A DNA stretch of 23,309 nt from NCBI GenBank assembly GCA_964462125.1, contig CAYWXT010000067.1, positions 1 through 23,309 on the forward strand. The letters are read 5' to 3'. Within the stretch, counting starts at the first letter, position 1; each line of letters opens with the position of its first letter. The translations under genes were made by a program, and so were the position numbers. Source of the DNA: JAWLFY01 sp964462125. Its GTDB lineage: Bacteria > Planctomycetota > Planctomycetia > Pirellulales > Pirellulaceae. The notes below the pieces were generated by a model. That model was given only the letters and a program-made list of their open reading frames with translations. It had not been told where the DNA came from and searched no databases. Of this stretch, positions 1 through 7,081 are shown in pieces.

Positions 1-128
1 CAAGCAGGCCGGCCTCGCGCGCGAAGGCTCGCGCCATGGCATGGAAGCCTATACAGACCTGGAATCGCCGCCCCCAAGATGGCCCCGAATACCGCAAACG
101 CAATACTTCGACGCCGGCTTGAGCAAAG

Positions 129-202
129 CGACGCGGACGGGACTCGAACCCGCAACCTCCGGATCGACAGTCCGGGGCTCTAACCAATTGAGCTACCGCG
201 CC
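129..202 (-). tRNA. tRNA-Asp (GTC)
   Basis: On the minus strand the sequence folds as a complete cloverleaf. The 7-bp acceptor stem (GGCGCGG with CCGCGTC, one G-T pair) is followed by a D arm with AGCTCAATTGGTTAGAGC, an anticodon stem CCGGA/TCCGG with loop CTGTCGA (anticodon GTC), and a T arm with GGTTCGAGTCC. The discriminator base is G and the CCA end is not encoded. The gene is 74 nt long and lies alone, with a promoter just upstream. Confidence 0.95.
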
Positions 203-234
203 GTTGATGGGTCATTCTCAACCACGAAGCCAGA

Positions 235-262
235 AGTATATCGACGCTCGCGAGTGTCGCAA
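235..262 (-). promoter_or_regulatory. sigma-70-type promoter of tRNA-Asp
   Basis: On the minus strand there is TTGCGA (257-262), a 16-nt spacer and TATACT (235-240), ending 32 nt before the mature tRNA 5' end. This gives a leader of about 25 nt, normal for a tRNA gene. Found by eye against the -35/-10 consensus. Confidence 0.55.
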
Positions 263-486
263 GGCCGTCTCGAGAGCAACCTCGGCAGACGCCATCTGGC
301 AGCCTCCGGTTGGGGGGATCTGATCGAATTTGACGGCTTTTCCCGCCGTTTTGCCTCAATCCGCCGGGCCTGCTTGGGGTCGGTCGATCGGTTGGTTCCG
401 TGAACGACCTAAGTTGTCAAGGCGACACGTTCGGCGCTCGGCCGGCAGCCCCCTGAAGTGACACGGTGAAACATCGACGGTTCGAC

Positions 487-663
487 ATGATTACGCAAGA
501 TCTTCACCTCCTCGCATTTTCCATTCGCCAGTGGTTCTGGAACGCCTGCTCGGAGCTGGTCACCTTCTTCGAGCAGATGAGCACAACGCAGTATGGGATC
601 CTGGCCACGGCCACGGTCGTGTTCGGGTTCCTCTGCCTCCGCGGCTACCAACTCCGACCTTAG
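487..663 (+). CDS. small single-pass membrane protein, function unknown
   Basis: This is a 58-residue reading frame from ATG 487; a GTG at 466 in the same frame would add seven residues. The C-terminal half has one hydrophobic segment (about residues 35-53, running from YGILATATVV to the FGFLC region) and ends in basic residues (RGYQLRP). The N-terminal half is amphipathic and aromatic. I do not recognise a named family, though short proteins with one hydrophobic stretch near FLCLRG are familiar from planctomycetes. The ribosome binding site is weak and the frame could be spurious; hydrophobic coding content and lack of a competing gene argue for it. Confidence 0.45.
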   Translation: MITQDLHLLAFSIRQWFWNACSELVTFFEQMSTTQYGILATATVVFGFLCLRGYQLRP

Positions 664-803
664 TCCCAACCGGTCGGCGCGTCGGGCGCTGAAGTCTCTG
701 CGGCGGCGCCCCGATCGCACAACTGGGCCTGCGAGCGATATGATGAGAGGGTTCTGTCCGTCCTTGGTCCGCGAGTCCGCCATCTACCCGCAGGAGACCG
801 GTC

Positions 804-1130
804 ATGCCCTTGTTCGAAATTGAAACCGATGCCCACATTATCATCACGTGGGCAGCCGACGAAGAAGCCGCCCGCGATGTGGTCATCGATGCCTACCCGA
901 ATGACGAAATCATGCGGCTGACCAAGCGTCCGCGAGATACGTGGGTCATCAGCAAAGGGGCGTTGGGTTTGACCGACCGCCAGCTTGATCCGTGCGCGGT
1001 CGCACGCGAATGTCTCAGCAAGTCAGCGGGCGACAAGGTCAACGCGATCCGTCTGTACCGCCTGGAGACCGGCTGCGACTTGGAACAGGCCCGGCGGGCC
1101 ATCGAGTCGAACATGGTGATGGGCTGGTAA
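804..1130 (+). CDS. ribosomal protein L7/L12 C-terminal-like small protein
   Basis: The product is a 108-residue soluble protein. Its last 35 residues (KVNAIRLYRLETGCDLEQAR and following) have the pattern of the L7/L12 C-terminal domain: a basic-hydrophobic helix, a TG-x-DL turn and an EAR-type helix. The N-terminal 60 residues form a separate acidic alpha/beta region that I cannot assign. ATG 804 is preceded by CAGGAG at 8-nt spacing, a good ribosome binding site. It is not the true ribosomal bL12, since it lacks the N-terminal dimerisation domain and hinge and no ribosomal genes are nearby. The lipoprotein gene starts 14 nt downstream, so the two are probably co-transcribed. Function unknown; a role in binding a ribosome- or translation-factor-like partner is only a guess. 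Confidence 0.7.
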   Translation: MPLFEIETDAHIIITWAADEEAARDVVIDAYPNDEIMRLTKRPRDTWVISKGALGLTDRQLDPCAVARECLSKSAGDKVNAIRLYRLETGCDLEQARRAIESNMVMGW

Positions 1131-1144
1131 CGTCCCGCTCACCG

Positions 1145-3556
1145 ATGCCCCGATTTCCGCTCCCCCTGGCCCTGCTCTGCCTGCTCCCGATCGCCGGGTG
1201 CGATGGATGTCGGCGTGTGATTTTTCCCGAGGCGGAGGAGGAGTCGACCGAGGAGGATGTGGAGTCGCTCCCCGACTTTTCCTCGGCCCCGCCCGCCGCC
1301 TTCCCCGCCGACGCCCGGCCGCCCGCCGGTGGCGTCAAGCCGGGGCATTGGTTCACCGCCTCCCAAAGCCTGAAGAGCAACCGCAGCGACGCGCGGGGGC
1401 AACTGCAATCCTCCGCGACGCTGGTGACCGCGGCGAGCGGTTCTCCCCCCAGCCTCGAGCCAGCATTGGCGTCGGTGCGACCGGTGGTGCTGCCGCGCGG
1501 CCAGCAGCGGCAGTTCGATTACCGGTTGCTGGCCCCGCTCCCGGACTCGGCGGACAAACACCGCATCTTTTTGAACAACCGATTGGTCTCGTCCCAGCGC
1601 GGGGTGAGTCATGAAGCGACCTCTCCGCCCTTGTCGCTGTTGGCCGAAGCGGAGTACTTCTTCGTTGTCCTAACGACCCGCCCGGAACGCTTTTCCCGGA
1701 TCCAGGTGGCTGACTGGGTACGGCCTTTCCGCGATGACCTGTCGATGGAAACGGCGGAGGCCAATTACCGGGTTGTGATCCCCTCTACCGACAACCTGCT
1801 GCCGCTCGCCGAAACGATGCTCGATTGGACCAGCACCGCGGTGGTGTTGTGGGACGACCTTCCGGCCGATGAATTAACCCCGGGCCAGCTTCAAGCTTTG
1901 GCCGATTGGGTTCGCTTCGGCGGCGCGCTGATTGTCAACGGGGCCGAAGCGTCCGAGGCGGTCGCCCGTTCTCCCCTCGCCGATCTCCTCCCTTCGCGTC
2001 CAACCTCCCGTGTCGAGTTGGACGTCGCCGCGGCGGATAAATTGCTCCAGTCGTGGTCGGTTCCCTCCGATCGGTCGCTGGAAACACAGACCGAGCTGGT
2101 TCGCGACGGCCGGGCCCGAGTCGCGAGCGAGGGAGAATCGGACGCCGCGAGTGCCCCGGTCCCCGGCTGCAGCGAACTCGTCTTGGCCCGCCCGGTCGGT
2201 CGAGGCCGGGTGGTCCAGTCCCGCTTCGACTTGACCGGTGACTGGATGGTCGGCTGGGAGTCTTACGACAGTTTCGTCAACGCCGCCCTGCTGGGACGCC
2301 CCCGGCGAGAATTTGTCACCAGCTCCCCGGCCGGAGAGCCCGCGGCAAGCCAACGCGCCGCCTCGCCCCAGGACCGCATTCTCCGCCAGCGTTACCCCGA
2401 CCTTTCCACCGACACGGCCTCGGCCGCCGTCAACACGCAATTTCGCTTGACGGCCCGTGACGCTGCACTGCCGGCCGGCGAGCCGGCGTGGTACCGCCAG
2501 CAACCGATCGCTGGCGTCGGCGGCTGGTCGGACGAGGCCGACCTGATCGTGCTCGCCCGCGAGGCGTTGCGCGCCGAGTCGGGCATCGAGATCCCCGACC
2601 AGTCGCTGGTGATCTGGACGCTGGGGATCTACCTGTTACTGCTGGTGCCGCTGAACTACCTCCTGTTTCGGATTCTCGGGCGGCAGGAGTACGCTTGGTT
2701 GTGTGTTCCCTTGATCGCGGTTGGCGGTGCCGTGTGGGTTGCCCGCGCCGCCCGACTCGACATCGGGTTCGCCCGCAGCCAGAACGAAATCGCCGTGCTG
2801 GAGTTGCAACCCGAGTACCCTCGCGGCCACCTGTCACGAGTTGTCGCGATCTATAACTCCCTTTCCAGCCGCTACGAGGTGGCGTTTGACAGCGAGGACA
2901 GCGTTGCTGCACCGCTGGAGACCGAACCGCGCCCCGAGGCGAGTCGGCCGCTGTTCCGCACGTCGCAAGGCCCCGGCCCAGTCCTGGCCGGTTTTGCCGT
3001 GGCCAGCAATCAGGTGCGGCTGCTTCGTACTGAGCAGCTGATCGAAGTCGGCGGCGATATCCGCCTTGAGGAAAACCGCTTGATCAACCGTTCGACCTAC
3101 GACCTGTTCGACGCCCGGGTGATTGAACGGGATCTCGAAGGTCACACGCGAGTTGCTGTCGTCGGCCGCTGCGCCGCCGGTGCCGACGTTCCGCTGCGGC
3201 ACCAAAGTGGTCGTCCCCGATCGTTGGCGAGCGACGTGCCAAGCGGATTGGCGCAGCTACTGCAACAGCTGGCGGCCCCCGCGGCGTTGCCCCCGGGTTC
3301 TGCCCGGCTGGTGGCGCGGATCGACGCCACGCTGCCAGGAATGACAGTCACACCGGCGGCGAGCCAGCGATCGGGGCAGACGATCGTGCTGGCACACCTC
3401 CGCCATCCAGCCCCCGATCCGCCGCGTCCAGATGTCAACTTGGTCAGCGATTTTCCTGAGTTGCAATCAGGCGACCGGTTCGAGATCGAGATTCCCAACG
3501 AATCCGAACCAGACGATGCCCCGGTCGAGACAGCACCTGAGGAGACGCGGCCGTGA
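1145..3556 (+). CDS. membrane-anchored lipoprotein of an ABC transporter-type locus
   Basis: This is an 803-residue exported protein. I chose ATG 1145 because it begins a lipoprotein signal peptide: a hydrophobic stretch followed by lipobox LPIAGC with Cys19. Earlier in-frame starts overlap the previous gene and give a non-hydrophobic leader. After a low-complexity acidic/proline stretch comes a long periplasmic region with a segment like the glutamine-amidotransferase/VWA-adjacent fold of GldG-type proteins (around 225-330; ALADWVRFGGALIVNG). Near residues 485-540 are two close transmembrane segments (IWTLGIYLLLLVPLNYLLF and a following LIAVGGAVWVA), then a C-terminal periplasmic domain. The stop overlaps the start of the ABC ATPase in a GTGA arrangement, so the two are translationally coupled. 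Inference: it is the accessory membrane component of an ABC exporter; the substrate is unknown. Confidence 0.7.
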   Translation: MPRFPLPLALLCLLPIAGCDGCRRVIFPEAEEESTEEDVESLPDFSSAPPAAFPADARPPAGGVKPGHWFTASQSLKSNRSDARGQLQSSATLVTAASGSPPSLEPALASVRPVVLPRGQQRQFDYRLLAPLPDSADKHRIFLNNRLVSSQRGVSHEATSPPLSLLAEAEYFFVVLTTRPERFSRIQVADWVRPFRDDLSMETAEANYRVVIPSTDNLLPLAETMLDWTSTAVVLWDDLPADELTPGQLQALADWVRFGGALIVNGAEASEAVARSPLADLLPSRPTSRVELDVAAADKLLQSWSVPSDRSLETQTELVRDGRARVASEGESDAASAPVPGCSELVLARPVGRGRVVQSRFDLTGDWMVGWESYDSFVNAALLGRPRREFVTSSPAGEPAASQRAASPQDRILRQRYPDLSTDTASAAVNTQFRLTARDAALPAGEPAWYRQQPIAGVGGWSDEADLIVLAREALRAESGIEIPDQSLVIWTLGIYLLLLVPLNYLLFRILGRQEYAWLCVPLIAVGGAVWVARAARLDIGFARSQNEIAVLELQPEYPRGHLSRVVAIYNSLSSRYEVAFDSEDSVAAPLETEPRPEASRPLFRTSQGPGPVLAGFAVASNQVRLLRTEQLIEVGGDIRLEENRLINRSTYDLFDARVIERDLEGHTRVAVVGRCAAGADVPLRHQSGRPRSLASDVPSGLAQLLQQLAAPAALPPGSARLVARIDATLPGMTVTPAASQRSGQTIVLAHLRHPAPDPPRPDVNLVSDFPELQSGDRFEIEIPNESEPDDAPVETAPEETRP

Positions 3557-4485
3557 TCAGCTTGAACGGTTTTGGGAAGGACTACGGTGACTTCACCGCG
3601 GTCGAGCAAATCGATCTGCAGATCGACCAAGGAGAGACCTTCGGTTTCATCGGGCCCAACGGCGCAGGGAAGAGCACCACGATTCGGTTCCTGGCGACGC
3701 TGTTGCGGGCCAGTCGCGGGGGCGGGGTGGTGGCCGGGTGTGACGTGATGGGCGATCCGGTTGGCGTCCGTCAGTCGATCGGTTACATGCCGGACAACTT
3801 CGGTGTCTACGACGGCATGCGGGTGTGGGAGTTTCTCGATTTCTTTGCGGTCGCCTACCGCATCGGCCGAACCGAACGGCGGCAGGTGATCGACAACGTC
3901 CTGGAACTGCTCGACCTGGGGCACAAGCGGGACGACTTCGTCAACGGTCTCTCGCGGGGAATGAAACAGCGGCTCTGCCTCGCCAAGACGCTGCTGCATG
4001 ATCCCCCCGTGTTGATCCTGGACGAACCCGCCAGCGGGCTCGATCCCCGGGCCCGAGTCGAGGTCAAAATGCTGCTGAAGGAACTCCGCCGGATGGGCAA
4101 GACGATTCTGATCAGCAGCCACATCCTGACCGAGCTGGCCGATTGCTGCAGTTCGATTGGCATCATTGAACGTGGCCAGCTCCTGATGCATGGCCCGATC
4201 GAGCAGGTCTATCGCCAGATCCGCCGCAACCGGATCGTCGACATCCGTTTCGTTTCGGGCCGGGAAGCGGGCCTATCGGTGCTCCGTTCCAGCCCCGCCC
4301 TGAGGGCATTGGAAATCGATCCAGATCCCGATCGAGTGGTCGCTGAGTTGGAGACCGACGACAAGGGGCTGGCAGCATTGATGGAGCAACTGCTGCGTGA
4401 GGGCGCCCGCTTGCGTTCCTTCCACGATCGAGACCCGACCTTGGAGGACGTCTTCATGACGGTCACCAAGGGGCTCGTCAGCTAA
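3553..4485 (+). CDS. ABC transporter ATP-binding protein
   Basis: A 310-residue ABC ATPase of the ABC-2/CcmA/drug-exporter type. Visible motifs are Walker A GPNGAGKST (residues 34-42), signature LSRGMKQR (about 135-142), Walker B VLILDEPASGLDP (about 155-167) and a switch His in ISSHILTEL. The last 80 residues are the regulatory extension typical of exporter ATPases. Translation starts at GTG 3553, four bases inside the upstream gene, so coupled translation is likely. No ABC-2 permease with a usual multi-span profile follows; the next feature is a tRNA. The partner must be the upstream membrane lipoprotein, a distant permease, or both. Direction of transport and cargo cannot be read from the sequence. 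Confidence 0.93.
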   Translation: MISLNGFGKDYGDFTAVEQIDLQIDQGETFGFIGPNGAGKSTTIRFLATLLRASRGGGVVAGCDVMGDPVGVRQSIGYMPDNFGVYDGMRVWEFLDFFAVAYRIGRTERRQVIDNVLELLDLGHKRDDFVNGLSRGMKQRLCLAKTLLHDPPVLILDEPASGLDPRARVEVKMLLKELRRMGKTILISSHILTELADCCSSIGIIERGQLLMHGPIEQVYRQIRRNRIVDIRFVSGREAGLSVLRSSPALRALEIDPDPDRVVAELETDDKGLAALMEQLLREGARLRSFHDRDPTLEDVFMTVTKGLVS

Positions 4486-4569
4486 GGGGCGAGTCAATAC
4501 CCCCTCTCGACCAGAGAACGCCCTCGCCAGAGTATCTCGAGGGAGCACGCCGGCAGAATCGGGTGCCCC

Positions 4570-4599
4570 TTGACTTGCCAGGAATCACCGTGCTACTTT
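4570..4599 (+). promoter_or_regulatory. probable promoter of tRNA-Ala
   Basis: TTGACT (4570-4575), an 18-nt spacer and TACTTT (4594-4599) lie about 65 nt before the mature tRNA-Ala 5' end. The -35 matches consensus well; the -10 is weaker. It sits in the short intergenic space after the ABC ATPase gene and is the best promoter-like pair there. Confidence 0.4.
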
Positions 4600-4663
4600 T
4601 TTGCCAGTCGCGGGAACTCGCCGTCGCGGACAATGCCGTGAACGGTGGCCCAAGATCAAAGTT

Positions 4664-4861
<198 letters not shown>

Positions 4862-5034
4862 TCGGAACCCGCTTTGGGCATTCGGGACGTCCCGCACCAA
4901 ATCGTCGATCATCCCTGGGACGCCGCTGACGAACGGTTCTTGCACGAGATCCGTTGCTGGATCGTTAAGCACCCAGGTCTGGGCGTTCTCCAGCCAGTAG
5001 GGAGCGATCACTTGAATTTGGCTTCTCATGGCGG

Positions 5035-5160
5035 TTAGCTCAAATTAAAGAGCATGATCTCGGCGGTTTGTTTCGCCAGAATCTTCAGCAGGGGTTCGTC
5101 GCTCACGGCGGCTCCATCACTCGTTTTCAGTTCGTGTCCGTTGCGGTACACGATCAGCGG
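5035..5160 (-). pseudogene. C-terminal fragment of an unrecognised protein
   Basis: Reading minus from 5160, 41 codons run open to a TAA at 5035-5037, six bases before the DUF6717 ATG. The peptide (PLIVYRNGHELKTSDGAAVS then DEPLLKILAKQTAEIMLFNL) has the composition of a real protein end. Two in-frame TAG codons directly upstream at 5161-5166 cut it off. It looks like the tail of the gene that once preceded DUF6717 on the same strand, broken where the methyltransferase remnant begins. A GTG at about 5151 could give a 38-residue peptide instead. Family not recognised. Confidence 0.35.
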
Positions 5161-5177
5161 CTACTACTTCGAGTCGC

Positions 5178-5573
5178 ATGTCGAGGAAGCGAGTGCTGGA
5201 CCTCGGCTGTGGAAACGGACATCTGTTGTCACTCGTACTGGCTCACTGCCCAGAATCAACCGGCGCCGGCCTCGACTTCTCCCCAACCATGCTGGCGCAG
5301 GCCCGAGAGCGGATTCACGACCGCTTCGTCCAAGCAATGGGGATGAAATCCGAGGACGAAGACCCGTCGAACAAGCTGCTCGATGTGGAGACTCACCTGC
5401 GGTGGTTGCGGGAAATCGGCTTCGAGGATGTGGACTGTCATTGGAAGTGGCGGGAACTTGCATTACTTTCGGGGCGCAAACTGAGTGGTTCTCAGAATCA
5501 GGCAAGAATCTCTTTCGGTAGAGTCAAGCAGTCATCGATGAACATTCAAGCATTGAGCGACAATGACCACTGA
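5178..5573 (+). pseudogene. class I SAM methyltransferase with internal deletion
   Basis: The 131-residue frame starts almost at motif I (VLDLGCGNG, residues 6-14) and continues through GLDFSPTMLAQARERI. It then jumps directly to the extreme C-terminal region of the same family (FVQAMGM, EDPSNKLLDVETHLRWLREI, then a GFEDVDCHWKWRELALLSG stretch). In intact members about 90 residues carrying motifs II-IV and the HxLxHxxK/R-type region lie between. The N-terminal helices before motif I are missing too. It cannot be a working methyltransferase. The deletion is in frame, so the frame stays open. The stop overlaps the GNAT start, suggesting the two were once an operon. Confidence 0.65.
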
Positions 5574-6030
5574 CGAATCGAATTCGCTATCCGCAATTCA
5601 TTTCCAGAGCGAGCTGAAACTGTCGGTAAACGCATTTATCGATATTTTGCGGCGATCAACACTGGCGGAGCGACGACCTGTTGAAAACCGAGTAATCGTC
5701 GAGGCGATGCTCAGGAACGCCGATCTGATCATCACCGCCCGAGTCGATGGACGGCTCGTGGGGATTGCCCGAGCAATCACCGATTTCAGCTATTGCACCT
5801 ACCTGTCTGATCTTGCCGTCGATGCCGCCTATCAACGACGTGGGATCGGACGGGAACTGATCCGCCGCACACACGAAGCGGCGGGATCGCACACGAGGTT
5901 GATTTTACTTTCCGCTCCGCAAGCCGAGACCTACTACCCGCACATCGGGATGATCCAGCACCGTTCATGCTGGACAATTCAGCCCTCGGGCATTGCAAAT
6001 CACTCACGAACTGCGAAGGAAACCCCATGA
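5563..6030 (+). CDS. GNAT family N-acetyltransferase
   Basis: A 155-residue GNAT acetyltransferase. Motif A is clear: YLSDLAVDAAYQRRGIGREL (residues 80-99) supplies the acetyl-CoA pyrophosphate loop RRGIGR. Downstream RLILLSAPQAETYYPHIGM is the usual motif B with the catalytic-region Tyr and the YxxxGM turn. The substrate is unknown; close relatives are simply called GNAT proteins. ATG 5563 lies 11 nt inside the methyltransferase remnant, and translation was probably coupled. Length is normal and no motif is missing, so this appears to be the only complete gene in the patch between tRNA-Ala and nrfH. A stray tail after SCWTIQPSG may be non-homologous. Confidence 0.85.
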   Translation: MTTDESNSLSAIHFQSELKLSVNAFIDILRRSTLAERRPVENRVIVEAMLRNADLIITARVDGRLVGIARAITDFSYCTYLSDLAVDAAYQRRGIGRELIRRTHEAAGSHTRLILLSAPQAETYYPHIGMIQHRSCWTIQPSGIANHSRTAKETP

Positions 6031-6039
6031 ACGTCCCTG

Positions 6040-6264
6040 ATGGACACTCATTCAATGTCGTTGGAACTGGTCGACCGTCCCTTTGCCGACCTGACGGTCA
6101 AGTGGGCCAGCTCGATGATGTACGTCAAGCCTCGAAATCCCGCTGACGATTTGCGGCTTGCATGCGCCACTCTTTCCGAGTCGTGGCGAACCAATCTGAT
6201 CCAACGTGCGACTCGTGGAAAAGCGATTGACACTGGAAAGCGGTTGTTCGGAAAGTCATCGTGA
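6040..6264 (+). CDS. hypothetical ORF, 74 aa
   Basis: The ORF starts nine bases after the GNAT stop. The peptide includes DDLRLACATLSESWRTNLIQ and RATRGKAIDTGKRLFG, which look protein-like, but I recognise no family and see no ribosome binding site better than chance. It may be another gene fragment of this patch. A different 39-codon frame opens at 6027 overlapping the GNAT stop in an ATGA arrangement and is equally unproven. Treat as doubtful. Confidence 0.25.
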   Translation: MDTHSMSLELVDRPFADLTVKWASSMMYVKPRNPADDLRLACATLSESWRTNLIQRATRGKAIDTGKRLFGKSS

Positions 6265-6539
6265 AGGCAAGACACCCGTCCTGGGGTGTCGGCAAACTCA
6301 TCCGACTTCTGCGAGGGTCGGCTGTCCAGGTCTCGGGCGTCCTTCACAAGATTCACCTATTCGTCCGCAGGGGAGTGCCCGCACGTCACTCACAATTTTG
6401 CGGAGCGAATCGCAGATCGGCAGATATTCTGGCTGCACCAGCCGGGAGTTGCCTTTAGAATCGCACCACTTTGTTTCCTCCGGTGTGCCGGCCGTGGCTG
6501 CTGAACATCCAAGTTGTCCTCCACGTGGAACCCTGGCGA
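6265..6539. other. non-coding or degraded stretch before nrfH
   Basis: No convincing gene is seen on either strand. A hairpin GACACCC-N6-GGGTGTC lies at 6271-6290 (7-bp stem, no T-run), possibly the end of the preceding transcript. Short frames in all phases have mixed composition and no ribosome binding sites. The stretch must hold the nrfH promoter, but I could not pick a clear -35/-10, sigma-54 or FNR-type dyad by eye. Confidence 0.4.
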
Positions 6540-7034
6540 GTGAATGTTTCTAAGTGGCCCCAGCGACCGCGTTGGCTGCGTGGGCATGTGGCGAGCGTTT
6601 CAGTGGTTTTGACGGTCCTGGTGGGCGTGCTTGTCGGCATCGGGTCGTTTACCTTTGGCTACGGAAAGGGCGGCAGTTATCTCAGCAACGACCCGAATGC
6701 CTGTGCGAATTGTCACGTGATGCAGGGCCATCGCGATTCCTGGCAACACTCCAGCCATCGCCACGTGGCGGTTTGCAATGACTGCCACCTGCCGCACCAT
6801 GTTGCCGGCAAGTGGATCACGAAGGCCGATAACGGTTTCTTTCACTCATTGGCCTTCACAACGGGAAATTTTCACGAGCCGATCCAGATCAAACCGCGAA
6901 ACCGCCGGGTGACTCAAAACGCGTGCCTCGATTGCCACGCTGATTTTGTGCACTCGATGCTTCCCCAGGAACCCTCGAATGAAACGCTTTCCTGCGTCCA
7001 CTGCCACCAAGACGTGGGGCATGCGTTTCATTGA
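6540..7034 (+). CDS. nrfH: cytochrome c nitrite reductase small subunit NrfH
   Basis: A NapC/NirT-type tetrahaem quinol dehydrogenase that passes electrons from menaquinol to NrfA. With GTG 6540 as start it has 164 residues: one N-terminal transmembrane anchor (about 17-35) ending in FTFGYGKGGSYLSNDPNAC, then four CXXCH motifs (CANCH at about 55, CNDCH, CLDCH, CVHCH). The spacing and the MQGHRDSWQHSSHR segment after haem 1 fit NrfH. The frame is open back to a TTG at 6471, and GTG 6525 is another option. None has a strong ribosome binding site; I prefer 6540 because upstream residues resemble nothing. nrfA follows after 47 nt. Confidence 0.88.
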   Translation: MNVSKWPQRPRWLRGHVASVSVVLTVLVGVLVGIGSFTFGYGKGGSYLSNDPNACANCHVMQGHRDSWQHSSHRHVAVCNDCHLPHHVAGKWITKADNGFFHSLAFTTGNFHEPIQIKPRNRRVTQNACLDCHADFVHSMLPQEPSNETLSCVHCHQDVGHAFH

Positions 7035-7081
7035 TCGCTCGTCTGTCGGGCATTCAACTGCAAGGAACAGGTCGAAAGAAT

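Noticed and set aside
331..354. Possible terminator hairpin (ACGGC...GCCGT then TTTT)
   Set aside because: Only a 5-6 bp stem and four T, on the plus strand with no plus-strand gene ending before it.
41..403. 120-codon plus-strand frame at the left edge
   Set aside because: It runs straight through the minus-strand tRNA-Asp gene and its promoter, and the peptide has no recognisable pattern.
409..886. Minus-strand frames of 124 and 108 codons
   Set aside because: Arg/Pro-rich antisense frames over the small membrane protein and the start of the L7/L12-like gene; typical of G+C-rich shadow frames.
3142..4191. 349-codon minus-strand frame
   Set aside because: It lies antisense to the clearly real ABC ATPase and lipoprotein genes; composition is shadow-like (His/Gln/Asp-rich, no domains).
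5054..5521. 155-codon plus-strand frame in the tRNA-Ala patch
   Set aside because: It overlaps the recognisable methyltransferase remnant in another frame and the minus-strand gene fragment; no motifs of its own.
6271..6290. Hairpin GACACCC/GGGTGTC as a terminator
   Set aside because: Good stem but no following T-run on either strand, so noted only as a hairpin in the non-coding stretch.
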